Source: Hyphomicrobiales bacterium
GTDB taxonomy: Bacteria > Pseudomonadota > Alphaproteobacteria > Rhizobiales > Xanthobacteraceae
Assembly: GCA_003164375.1 (NCBI GenBank)
Contig: PLTE01000206.1
Location: 1 to 35,308 of the forward strand
DNA: 35,308 nucleotides
Direction: 5' to 3'
Below the pieces are notes generated by a model. That model was given only the letters and a program-made list of their open reading frames with translations, was not told where the DNA came from and did no database searches. How positions within the stretch are numbered: position 1 is the stretch's first letter; every line of letters starts with the position of its first letter. Position numbers and translations under genes: made by a program. Positions 26,874 to 35,308 of the stretch are shown here, piece by piece.

Positions 26874-27908
26874 ATGTCGTTGGCAGGGTTTTTCGGTGTG
26901 GTCCTAGCGGGACTTGCTGTGGCGGCCGGTGCCGCGAGCGGTCCGGCGACCGCCCAATCTGCAGATAAGGCTGCTCTCGACAAGGTCGCGTTCGGCACCA
27001 ATTGGGTGGCCGAGGCCGAGCATGGCGGCTTCTACCAGGCGCTCGCCGACGGCACCTACCGCAAATATGGCCTCGACGTGAGCATCGTGCCGGGTGGGCC
27101 GCAGGTGAACAATCGCCTCCTGCTATTGGTCGGCAAGCTCGACTTTTTCCTCAGCGCCAACACGCTCGAAGGCTTCGACGCGGTGGCGCAGAACGTGCCG
27201 ACCATCGAGGTCGCGGCGCTGTTTCAGAAGGACCCGCAAGTCATCATCGCGCATCCCGATCAGGGCATCGACGATCTGGAGGACTTGAAGAAGCTCACCC
27301 TGTTCGTGTCCCAGGAAGGCATGGCGAGCTATTACCAATGGCTCAAGGCCGATTTCGGCTTCACCGATTCGCGGGTCAAGCCGTATACGTTCAATCCGCA
27401 GCCGTTCCTCGCCGATAAGAAGAGCGCCATGCAGGGCTATGTGACGTCGGAGCCCTTCGCCATCGAGAAAGCGGCAAAGTTCAAACCCAAAGTCTTCCTG
27501 CTCGCCGATCAAGGCTTCGACGCTTATTCGACCTTGATCGAGACGCGCCGCGAGCTGGTCGACAAGAAGCCCGATCTGGTGCAGCGCTTTGTCGATGCCT
27601 CGATCATCGGCTGGTACAATTATCTCTATGGCGACAATTCCGCCGCCAATACGCTGATCAAGAAACAAAATCCGGAGATGACCGACGATCTTCTGGCCTA
27701 TTCGGTCGCCGCGATGAAGCAATACGGCATCGTCGATTCCGGAGATGCGATAAAGCTCGGCATCGGCGCCATGAGCGACGCGCGGATCAAGGATTTCTTC
27801 GACAAAATGGTGCGCTCGGGGGTCGCCAAGCCAAGCCTCGATTATCGCAAAGCCTACACCTTGCAATTCGTCGACAAGAAGGTCGGGCTTAATCTGCGGC
27901 CGAAGTGA
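26874..27908 (+). CDS. ABC transporter substrate-binding protein (NMT1/THI5-like)
   Basis: Signal peptide then FGTNWVAEAEHGGFYQALADGTYRKYGLDVSIVPGGPQVNNRLLLLVGKLDFFLS; no permease or ATPase gene adjacent. Confidence 0.85.
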   Translation: MSLAGFFGVVLAGLAVAAGAASGPATAQSADKAALDKVAFGTNWVAEAEHGGFYQALADGTYRKYGLDVSIVPGGPQVNNRLLLLVGKLDFFLSANTLEGFDAVAQNVPTIEVAALFQKDPQVIIAHPDQGIDDLEDLKKLTLFVSQEGMASYYQWLKADFGFTDSRVKPYTFNPQPFLADKKSAMQGYVTSEPFAIEKAAKFKPKVFLLADQGFDAYSTLIETRRELVDKKPDLVQRFVDASIIGWYNYLYGDNSAANTLIKKQNPEMTDDLLAYSVAAMKQYGIVDSGDAIKLGIGAMSDARIKDFFDKMVRSGVAKPSLDYRKAYTLQFVDKKVGLNLRPK

Positions 27909-28043
27909 TGCCGCTTGCCGTCATCGTCCGCGACGGCGGATGATCCAGTATCCACCGGCATCCGAGACAATCTGCAGCGGCAATGATTCTTTTATCTCTT
28001 GTCGCTAGTCAATTATCCGGCGCCGGCAACAGCAGGCCTTCGA

Positions 28044-29546
28044 TCAGCTCCGTTGCAGCAGCGGACGAAGCTCGCGGACATCTTTCAGTTGCTCAATCGC
28101 ATACACTTTCTCCACGAGCGCCGTACACGTCGCTGAGCCTAGCACCGGGGTGATCAGGTCGCGCGCTTTCGTGATGACTTCGTCGCGGCTCATGGGATTC
28201 TCCGCGCTGCCGCGCACCGCATCGTTGCGTTCGCTGAAATGGCTTCCATCGTTCAGCGTGATCTCAACCACGGCTACCCGCTTGGGCAACAAGCGCTCGA
28301 GCTCTTCCTCGGCAACGACCTGCACTTTGGCACGCACACGCAGAACTGCCGGATCCTGCATGCGAGCGGTGTCGTGTGCCGCACGAAAGGATACCGTTCC
28401 GTCGAGCAACAGCACTGCCACGAGATACTGCAGACAAAGATCCGGGCTCTGGCTGTTGTCCACTTTCGGCGCTGCGCTGGTCGACAGATGGATGACCACT
28501 TGGCTTATCTGACCAACATCGAACGGATGCTGGCGCCGAATATTGATCAAGGCATCGAGCGGTGACTGGACCGGGCCGCCGGTCGACCATTTTTTGATGT
28601 TGGTATCGGACACTTCAAATCGCTCACCAAGCCCCTCGACGAGCCCGGCCGGATCGGCCTGCGGAGCGTAGGATGCGAAGAAATTGTCCCGGCCTGAAAA
28701 AACGTCGCCAACGCCGGTGAATCCCGACTGCATGAGCAGTGCGGCCGTTACGCCATTGCGTGCGCCCATCGAGCCGAACACGAAGGCTTTCTCCATATGC
28801 GCAGTATCGCGTTGCCATATGGCGAAGCCGGCCCCCGCCTGCTGCGAGGCATAGTCGAGCAGCCAACGCATCTGCTGGGCGTCTAGATTTGCCACACAGC
28901 CGGCGGCCGCCGAGGCCCCAAACGTTCCCACCACGTTGTGGGTATCGCGCAACACGGTGGCACCGAGAACCGTTTTCATCGCGCGCATGCCGATGTCATA
29001 ACCAAGCGTTACCGCTCGCATAAAATGCGTGCCGTCGATGCCAAGCAGTTCACCTATTGCCAGCGCGGCCGGCACGACGGCGCAGCCTGGATGGGCGCCT
29101 CCAGCGTCATAATTGTCATCGGTCTCGTCGGCCTGAGCGAGCGCGCCGTTGACGATGGCGGCTTCGATCGGCCCGCTCAAAATATCGGAGGCCACGATCG
29201 TCGCAATCTTCGCGCCACCCACAGCGCGGGCAAATTGCAGCGCCTGACGTCCGGGCGGCAACTCGGAGCCCGAAATCATGGCTGCCAGAGTGTCGAGGAT
29301 ATGACTCTTTGACTCTTCCACGATCGCCGGCGGAAGGGCGCGCTTGCCGGCCTCACTCATATAATGGCTGAGCCTATCCATAATCGGGCCGATACCCGCG
29401 TCGGCCGCCGATGCACTGCACGGAAGCGCCGATGCAAGCGCAACTCCGGCGCCGCCAACCAGCAGACTTCGCCGTGTCGGCCTCGCGCTGCGGCCTGGGG
29501 TCGGCAATGTCGGCCTTTGACCGGATGAATCGATCAGCTTACCCAT
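28044..29546 (-). CDS. MmgE/PrpD family protein with Tat-like signal
   Basis: TRRSLLVGGAGVALASALPCSASAADA leader, then LDTLAAMISGSELPPGRQALQFARAVGG, NGALAQADETDDNYDAGGAHPGCAVVPAALAIGELLGIDG typical of MmgE/PrpD. Confidence 0.88.
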   Translation of the reverse strand: MGKLIDSSGQRPTLPTPGRSARPTRRSLLVGGAGVALASALPCSASAADAGIGPIMDRLSHYMSEAGKRALPPAIVEESKSHILDTLAAMISGSELPPGRQALQFARAVGGAKIATIVASDILSGPIEAAIVNGALAQADETDDNYDAGGAHPGCAVVPAALAIGELLGIDGTHFMRAVTLGYDIGMRAMKTVLGATVLRDTHNVVGTFGASAAAGCVANLDAQQMRWLLDYASQQAGAGFAIWQRDTAHMEKAFVFGSMGARNGVTAALLMQSGFTGVGDVFSGRDNFFASYAPQADPAGLVEGLGERFEVSDTNIKKWSTGGPVQSPLDALINIRRQHPFDVGQISQVVIHLSTSAAPKVDNSQSPDLCLQYLVAVLLLDGTVSFRAAHDTARMQDPAVLRVRAKVQVVAEEELERLLPKRVAVVEITLNDGSHFSERNDAVRGSAENPMSRDEVITKARDLITPVLGSATCTALVEKVYAIEQLKDVRELRPLLQRS

Positions 29547-29719
29547 GACTTCTCCACATTGTGTGCGTGCGGCAACCGATTCTTACGATGGACCGGAATT
29601 TTACGCGGCGGCAAGGACTGGCGCCACGCCAAGGTGGGTCTACTTGCACGGTTAAAGGTCTAACTATTTATATACGGCGAACATTGATCCGAACGGATAT
29701 ACCCTGGGCACTGACGGCG

Positions 29720-29775
29720 GGCGTGATATAGGCGGCGTGAGATACGCGACATGACATAGGCGACACGTGAAGCGC
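29720..29775 (+). repeat. Approximate 14-bp tandem repeats upstream of pdxA-like gene
   Basis: GGCGTGATATAGGC / GGCGTGAGATACGC / GACATGACATAGGC / GACACGTGAAGCGC (29720-29775; the fourth unit is weak). Confidence 0.5.
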
Positions 29776-29841
29776 TCATAGCGGCAATACGCGACAGCGC
29801 CAGTCCTAAGAGCGTCGCAAAAATACCTGAGAGGACATACC

Positions 29842-30906
29842 ATGACAGAACAAGCCAACAACAACACTGTTTTCACCTCCGGCAACGAGACGCGCCCGCG
29901 CATCGCTTTCCTGCTCGGCGACTGTACGGGCATCGGACCGGAGTTGGTCGCCAAAATTCTGGCCGAGGGCAAAATGGCCGAACACGCGCGCTTGGTGGTG
30001 GTCGGCGACGCCCGTGTTCTGAACCGAGGCGTGCGCGACGCCAAGGTCGATTTTAAATGGAACCGCGTCGGGAGTGTCTCGGCAATCGATTGGTATAACG
30101 GCATCGTACCGGTTATCGACTTGAATAACATTGATCCGATCAAATTTCCGCAAGGGGTTAGCTCGTCGGAATCCGGCAAGCTCACCGGCGACACGCTCGC
30201 TTATGCCATAGGCCTGGCTCAAAGGGACGAGGTTGACGGCATTACCTTCGCGCCACTCAACAAGCGGGCGCTCTATGACGGCGGATGGAAATTCCGTGAC
30301 GAACACCAAATGTTCGCGCATCTCTTGGGGCACAATGGCCATTTTAGTGAAATGAACGTGTTAGACGGCCAGTGGATGACACGCGTGACTTCGCATGTCT
30401 CGCTCCGTCAGGCGGTCGACCAGATCACACCCCAACGCATTGAGGACTCCTTGAAACTGGCCGATTGGGCCATGAAGGCAGCCGGTATCGAGAAACCGCG
30501 TATCGCGGTCGCCGCGCTCAACCCGCATAATGGCGAGAACGGACTGTTCGGCACGGAGGAGATCGAAATCATCCGTCCGACGGTCGAGAAAATGGCGGCG
30601 CAAGGCATCGACTGCAAAGGCCCCTTCGCCTCGGACACAGTCTACATCAAGGCGTTCGAGGGCGCCTATGACAGCGTGCTTTCGATGTATCACGATCAGG
30701 GTCAGATCGCGACCAAGCTCAGGGGCTTTAATCGTGGCGTTACAATCACGGCCGGGCTACGCACCGTCTTCACCACCCCGGCTCATGGGACGGCCTTCGA
30801 TATTGTGGGCAAAGGCGTTGCAAATACCGGCGCTACTGAAAACGCGATCATGCTTGCGGTGAAAATGGCCGGTCGGCGTCGCGCCGAACCAAATCCTGCG
30901 GCCTGA
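29842..30906 (+). CDS. 4-hydroxythreonine-4-phosphate dehydrogenase family protein (PdxA-like)
   Basis: RPRIAFLLGDCTGIGPELVAKIL, VAALNPHNGENGLFGTEEIEIIRP, GPFASDTVYIKAFEGAYDSVLSMYHDQGQIATKL, TTPAHGTAFDIVGKGVANTGATENAIMLA. Confidence 0.92.
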   Translation: MTEQANNNTVFTSGNETRPRIAFLLGDCTGIGPELVAKILAEGKMAEHARLVVVGDARVLNRGVRDAKVDFKWNRVGSVSAIDWYNGIVPVIDLNNIDPIKFPQGVSSSESGKLTGDTLAYAIGLAQRDEVDGITFAPLNKRALYDGGWKFRDEHQMFAHLLGHNGHFSEMNVLDGQWMTRVTSHVSLRQAVDQITPQRIEDSLKLADWAMKAAGIEKPRIAVAALNPHNGENGLFGTEEIEIIRPTVEKMAAQGIDCKGPFASDTVYIKAFEGAYDSVLSMYHDQGQIATKLRGFNRGVTITAGLRTVFTTPAHGTAFDIVGKGVANTGATENAIMLAVKMAGRRRAEPNPAA

Positions 30907-30965
30907 AACCTAATCGGCGCGTCCGGACCGACGTCACGGAGATCAGGGCATTTGATTGACGAAAT

Positions 30966-30993
30966 AGCCCGGGGCGATACCCCCGGGCTTTTC
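30966..30993 (+). terminator. Rho-independent terminator downstream of pdxA-like gene
   Basis: AGCCCGGGG-CGATAC-CCCCGGGCT followed by TTT: 9-bp GC-rich perfect stem, 6-nt loop, short T tract. Confidence 0.85.
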
Positions 30994-31042
30994 GCGAACC
31001 GGAGCCCGCGCACTCCAGAGTCTTAGGCCCGCTTGCCGTGCT

Positions 31043-31249
31043 TTAGCTGCGGGAGTCGATGGCGTATTCGCCGTGGCTGCGGTCGAATTGATTCGATACG
31101 CTTCCGGTCACCGGGCCACCGTTCGGATACTGCTCCACGACCTGGGAGGCCTGCGACTGTTGACGATCCAGCTTCTGCGCAAAGGCCGGTGTCGCGAGCA
31201 GCGCGACGCCGAGAGCCGACAAAAGCAACTTCGTTTTGAACGTATTCAT
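31043..31249 (-). CDS. Small secreted/periplasmic hypothetical protein (68 aa)
   Basis: MNTFKTKLLLSALGVALLATPAFAQ signal peptide, mature KLDRQQSQASQVVEQYPNGGPVTGSVSNQFDRSHGEYAIDSRS; GGAGAAATCC Shine-Dalgarno-like sequence upstream. Confidence 0.7.
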   Translation of the reverse strand: MNTFKTKLLLSALGVALLATPAFAQKLDRQQSQASQVVEQYPNGGPVTGSVSNQFDRSHGEYAIDSRS

Positions 31250-31287
31250 TGGATTTCTCCTGGTTGGTATTGATCCGCACCTCGTGA

Positions 31288-31315
31288 TGGTGCACAGCCG
31301 TTGGCTGCAGCACCA
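31288..31315. other. Stem-loop in upstream region of the small secreted protein
   Basis: TGGTGC-A-CAGCC-GTT-GGCTG-CA-GCACCA: two stacked stems of 6 and 5 bp. Confidence 0.5.
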
Positions 31316-31703
31316 ACATAAGCCCGCGACTCGGCGGCACCATTAAATTGGCGTTCAGAAAACTAAATTCGAATTTATGCGGGGCACCTGGCGAACAGCA
31401 CCGCCGCGGTAGCGGACCAACTCGTCGCCGGCTGCTGTTTCTTCAGTTGAAGCCAATGCCGGACACTAACAAATAATTTAATAACTCTGGCGACTGTTTT
31501 CATAGCGCCTCGGGCGTCGCGGTTTTATCTACCAGACGGAAGATGGCGCACTCGCCTATCGGCCGATGGAAAACCCTATGGTGTTGGACCACGATGGATC
31601 AGAGCACAATTCCCGCGTAGATTGGGAAGCATACGGCCGGGACATCGCGTCTTTGGTAACGGCCGGCCCCGAAATAGTCGCGCTGGCGCCCAGGAGCGAG
31701 TCG

Positions 31704-32381
31704 ATGGCTACATTGCTCCTCATCGAGGATGATAAGGAGACGGCCGACGAGATCACGGCCGAGTTCGGCGATCACGGCTTTACAGTCGACTGGGCTGCAA
31801 ACGGCATCGAAGGGTTGGACAAGGGGCGATCGAGTGGAGCAGATGCCATCATCGTCGATCGCCTGCTGCCGGGAATGGACGGTCTCACTATCATCGAGGC
31901 CTTGCGGCGAGAGGGTATCCGCACGCCGGTCCTGGTCTTAAGCGCGCTTGGCGCGGTGGACGACCGGGTCCGCGGATTGCGCGCCGGCGGAGACGACTAT
32001 CTGACCAAACCGTTCGCGACGGTCGAGCTTGTGGCGCGGGTTGAGGCGCTCTTGCGCCGGCCGGCGGAAAGCCGCGACACGATGCTGCGGGTCGGACCGC
32101 TCGAGCTCGATCTCATTGAGCGTTCCGCCAAGCGTGGGAACCGCACGATAGATCTGTTGCCGCGCGAATTCCGCCTGCTCGAATATATGATGCGTCGTAA
32201 AGATCAGATGCTGACCCGCGCCATGTTGCTGGAAGAAGTGTGGAACTACAAGTTCGTTCCCCAGACCAACCTCATCGACGTTCACATGGGAAGGCTGCGC
32301 CGCAAGGTGGACGAGCCGGACGAACTGCCCATGATCCACAATGTGCGCGGCCTGGGATTCATCCTCCGTGCACCTGCCTGA
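31704..32381 (+). CDS. OmpR-family response regulator
   Basis: MATLLLIEDDKETADEITAEF, DAIIVDRLLPGMDG, VLSALGAVDDRVRGLRAGGDDYLTKPF, winged-helix C-terminus ending VHMGRLRRKVDEPDELPMIHNVRGLGFIL. Start moved to ATG 31704. Confidence 0.95.
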   Translation: MATLLLIEDDKETADEITAEFGDHGFTVDWAANGIEGLDKGRSSGADAIIVDRLLPGMDGLTIIEALRREGIRTPVLVLSALGAVDDRVRGLRAGGDDYLTKPFATVELVARVEALLRRPAESRDTMLRVGPLELDLIERSAKRGNRTIDLLPREFRLLEYMMRRKDQMLTRAMLLEEVWNYKFVPQTNLIDVHMGRLRRKVDEPDELPMIHNVRGLGFILRAPA

Positions 32382-33726
32382 TTTCGTCCGCACCACTACG
32401 TTTCGCTGGACGCTCGCCATCGCCAGCGCGTTCGTGCTTTGCAGCTTGGTGCTGTTCGGCTTTGTCTATTGGGAAACAGCCGCCTACATGACATCCACGT
32501 TCGATGATCTGATCGTCGGAGAGCTGAATATCATTGCGGCCGACAGCCCTTCACAGCGGCTGGAGCATATAAAGAACCGATTGCGCGACGATCCGCGTCG
32601 CGTCAGGATTGCCGGCCTGTTCGGCGCCGACGGCCACCGCATCGCTGGCAATATAGAGAGCCTGCCGCCCGGCCTGACGCCGGGCATACAGACCAACGCA
32701 GTGGTTGTTAGGGATGATGACCGCGGCCGTGAGACCGAGAAAGTGCGGCTCGTGACCGACACGTTATCGGGCGGCGAGATTCTCGTGATCGGCCGGAACG
32801 TCGAGGATATTGCCGAGATTGCCGACATTGTCCGGCGAGCCCTCGCGCTGGGGCTATTGCCGGCATTCGCTTTGGCGATTGTCATCGGGTTGGCGTTGAG
32901 CTGGCGCGCTCAGCAACGGCTCACGGAGGTCAACCGGAGAATCCAACGTATCGTCGCGGGGGACTTGCGCGCGCGCCTGCCAACCCGTGACAGCGACGAT
33001 CCGTTTGATCAGCTCGCCGTCAGCGTCAACCGGATGCTGGACGAAATTGAAGCCCTTATCCAGGAGATTGCCGGCATCGGCGACAACATCGCCCACGACT
33101 TGCGCACGCCGCTGACCCGGGTGCGGTTACGCCTTGAGCGTGGGCGCGAGCGCGCCGAATCGATGGAGGAATTGCGAAAGGTCGCCGATCAGGCAATCGC
33201 CGGTCTCGATCAATCGTTGACCATCATCACCGCGCTCTTGCGCATTGCCGAGATCGAACATAGCCGCCGCCTCGAGGGATTTGGCGATGTCCGGCTCGCC
33301 ACTGTGGTTCGCGAGGTTGCCGATCTCTACGACCCGATCGCCGAGGACAAAGGGGTCACCCTTCGGGTCGAAGCCGCGAACGATCTAACGGTGCGTGGCG
33401 ATCGCGATCTTCTTTTCGAGGCAGTCGCTAATCTGGTCGACAATGCCATCAAATTCACCCCTGCGGGCGGCGGCGTGGAGCTCGCCCTCTTACAACGCGG
33501 CGGCGAGAGCGTTATCCGCGTCAGCGACACTGGTCCCGGCATCCCGGAGATCGAGCGGGAAGCGGTCATCAAGCGTTTCTTTCGCTCGGACAAAAGTCGG
33601 CGTACCGAGGGGCTGGGTCTCGGCCTGAGTTTGGTCGCTGCGATTGTCAAATTGCATGGCTTCCGCTTTGCGATCGCGGGCGGCCCGGGTTGCACGGTGG
33701 AGATTGCCTGCCCGCAAGCGCGTTAA
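32368..33726 (+). CDS. HAMP-domain sensor histidine kinase
   Basis: TM segments, HAMP region, H-box IGDNIAHDLRTPLTRVRLRLERG, N-box LVDNAIKFTPAGGGV, VSDTGPGIPE, GLGLGLSLVAAIVKLHG. GTG at 32368 overlaps the response regulator. Confidence 0.94.
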   Translation: MHLPDFVRTTTFRWTLAIASAFVLCSLVLFGFVYWETAAYMTSTFDDLIVGELNIIAADSPSQRLEHIKNRLRDDPRRVRIAGLFGADGHRIAGNIESLPPGLTPGIQTNAVVVRDDDRGRETEKVRLVTDTLSGGEILVIGRNVEDIAEIADIVRRALALGLLPAFALAIVIGLALSWRAQQRLTEVNRRIQRIVAGDLRARLPTRDSDDPFDQLAVSVNRMLDEIEALIQEIAGIGDNIAHDLRTPLTRVRLRLERGRERAESMEELRKVADQAIAGLDQSLTIITALLRIAEIEHSRRLEGFGDVRLATVVREVADLYDPIAEDKGVTLRVEAANDLTVRGDRDLLFEAVANLVDNAIKFTPAGGGVELALLQRGGESVIRVSDTGPGIPEIEREAVIKRFFRSDKSRRTEGLGLGLSLVAAIVKLHGFRFAIAGGPGCTVEIACPQAR

Positions 33727-33792
33727 GAACGGAAGTGTCCGCTTCGGCGTGACGCGCGCTGAGATACCGACGCCGCCAGCGATTCCTCGTTT

Positions 33793-35157
33793 TCAGGCTG
33801 GCTTCCGCGACAGCGCCGGTGCGAGATCAGCCGGCGCCTCGCTCGAAACCGCCACGCTTGCGGCCGATGCGGGGCGGTTGGGACTGGTGGCAGCCCATAG
33901 CTGCGCGTCGAACTCGCCGTCCCACTTTGCCACGACGACGGCGGCGACGGCGTTACCGATCATGTTCACGACCGAGCGGCCCTGCGACATAAAGCGGTCA
34001 ACGCTCAGGAGCAGCGCCAGTCCTTCGACAGGCAATCCGCTCGCGATCACGGTGGCTGCCAGTGCGGCAAAGGCGCCGCCGGTGACGCCAGCCGCGCCTT
34101 TTGAAGTGAAGAGCATCAAAACCAGCAGGCTAACCTGCTGCCAGAAGTCGAGATGAATGCCGTAGACTTGGGCGATGAACAAAAGGCTCATCGGCAGCGT
34201 GATCGCGACACCGTCGAGATTGAATGAATATCCTGTTGGAATGACGATACCGACGGCGGTGCCGGAAACCCCCGACTTCTCTAACTTCTCGATCATGCCG
34301 GGAATCGCGACCTCGGAGGACGAGGTCGTGACCACCATGAGCATTTCCTCCTTAAGGCGGCGGATCAGGTCGAAAAGGCGGAAGCCGGAAATTCGGCAGA
34401 TCAGGCCGAAGACGACCAAGACCATGAACGCCAGCGTAAGCCATGCTGTCATGACGAACATGCCCAGCACGTAGAGTGTATGGACGCCGAAGCGACCGAC
34501 GCTGAATGCCATGGCGCCGAAGGCGCCGATCGGGGCGGCGAGCACAATGATGTTAACGACGCCGAATACCAAATTGCAGCATTGACTAAGCGCGTTCCGG
34601 ATCGGCGCACCCTTGTCGCCGGCTTTAATCAGCGCGGCTCCTACGAGGAGGCCGATGATGACAACCTGCAGCACGTTGTCGTGAACAAATGCACCGAAAA
34701 AATTGTCCGGCACGACGCCCATGATGAAGTCTGGCAGAGACTGCGCTTTGCTGTTCTGGTAGGCGGCCGCACTCGCAGCCTGGCTGGCCGAAGGACGCTG
34801 CACCGCAGAGCCAAAATCCACCAGATTGCCAACAAGCGTGCCGAGCAGCAGCCCGATCGTTGAAACGACTTCGAAGTAGATTATGGTTTTAAGCCCGAGG
34901 CGTCCCACTTGGCGCAGATCGCCGACCTGAGCGACGCCGCTCGCTATCACCAGGAAAATCAGCGGCGGAATACTCAGTTTTATGAGAGCAATGAACGCAT
35001 CGGCGCATGGTTTGAGAGCGATACCGACGGAAGGCCATAGCGCGCCAATGGCCACACCCGCGGCGGCACCGACCAAAACGAGAAACCAAAGTTGGCGCCA
35101 AAACGGCTTGGATTTGACGCCGACGGCAACGGTGCTCGCATTCATCGCGGCGCTCAC
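33793..35157 (-). CDS. Dicarboxylate/amino acid:cation symporter (DctA/GltP family)
   Basis: LIKLSIPPLIFLVIASGVAQVGDLRQVGRLGLKTI, VTTSSSEVAIPGMIEKLEKSGV, VIPTGYSFNLDGVAITLPMSLLFIAQ, SKGAAGVTGGAFAALAAT. Confidence 0.95.
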   Translation of the reverse strand: MSAAMNASTVAVGVKSKPFWRQLWFLVLVGAAAGVAIGALWPSVGIALKPCADAFIALIKLSIPPLIFLVIASGVAQVGDLRQVGRLGLKTIIYFEVVSTIGLLLGTLVGNLVDFGSAVQRPSASQAASAAAYQNSKAQSLPDFIMGVVPDNFFGAFVHDNVLQVVIIGLLVGAALIKAGDKGAPIRNALSQCCNLVFGVVNIIVLAAPIGAFGAMAFSVGRFGVHTLYVLGMFVMTAWLTLAFMVLVVFGLICRISGFRLFDLIRRLKEEMLMVVTTSSSEVAIPGMIEKLEKSGVSGTAVGIVIPTGYSFNLDGVAITLPMSLLFIAQVYGIHLDFWQQVSLLVLMLFTSKGAAGVTGGAFAALAATVIASGLPVEGLALLLSVDRFMSQGRSVVNMIGNAVAAVVVAKWDGEFDAQLWAATSPNRPASAASVAVSSEAPADLAPALSRKPA

Positions 35158-35308
35158 ATGTGGCCGTCTTTGACATATTTCCGGAGATTGTGGGTGCCGA
35201 CGTCGGCGGCGTAGATGGTGCCCTTATCGTCCGCCGCGATGCCTGATGCCGATGTCCCCCATATGACTTTATCCAGATCGCCGGGATCGGGAATGAAGGC
35301 CTTGAGCG
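35154..35308 (-). CDS. C-terminus of NHL-repeat / six-bladed beta-propeller protein (runs off right edge)
   Basis: Minus strand reads LKAFIPDPGDLDKVIWGTSASGIAADDKGTIYAADVGTHNLRKYVKDGHM*, a propeller-blade pattern (GIAADDKGTIYAADVGTHNLRKY); TGA overlaps the GTG start of the symporter. Not in the ORF track. Confidence 0.75.
   Translation of the reverse strand, partial: LKAFIPDPGDLDKVIWGTSASGIAADDKGTIYAADVGTHNLRKYVKDGHM

Noticed and set aside
1-35308. CRISPR array, phage/defence island, IS element, tRNA or rRNA
   Set aside because: No regularly spaced repeats, transposase/integrase motifs, defence-type domains or cloverleaf candidates recognised on reading; not computationally excluded.

Overview
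High-GC alphaproteobacterial chromosomal window (gene content typical of Hyphomicrobiales/Rhizobiales), dominated by recognisable conserved neighbourhoods. Left to right: N-terminal part of an acyl-CoA dehydrogenase (edge, - strand); a PodJ-like Sel1-repeat membrane protein; the four-gene ligase-associated DNA repair set (PdeM nuclease, Lhr-like helicase, MBL-fold exonuclease, ATP-dependent ligase) split by a CLC chloride channel and a TPR-methyltransferase; a GNAT + RimK ATP-grasp pair; tsaD divergent from hemC-hemD-[small ORF]-mic60-hemY; an aerobic benzoyl-CoA (box) cluster, boxR-hydrolase-boxC-boxB, without boxA here; creatininase and an orphan ABC substrate-binding protein; MmgE/PrpD; a PdxA-family dehydrogenase with a clear terminator; a small secreted protein; an OmpR-type two-component system; a DctA-type symporter; and an NHL/beta-propeller C-terminus at the right edge. 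I recognised no tRNA, rRNA, CRISPR array, transposase or phage module. I found no convincing wholly new multi-gene system. The most interesting signals are: (1) a 51-bp near-perfect palindrome read in frame inside boxC, with related remnants elsewhere; (2) TATGCATTATAG repeats at the boxR start, with an inverted copy upstream of boxC overlapping the hydrolase stop codon; (3) a 33-codon predicted transmembrane ORF overlapping the hemD stop, just before mic60; (4) the split ligase-associated repair cluster; (5) approximate 14-bp tandem repeats upstream of pdxA. All calls come from reading the sequence and recalled family knowledge; no database search was run.
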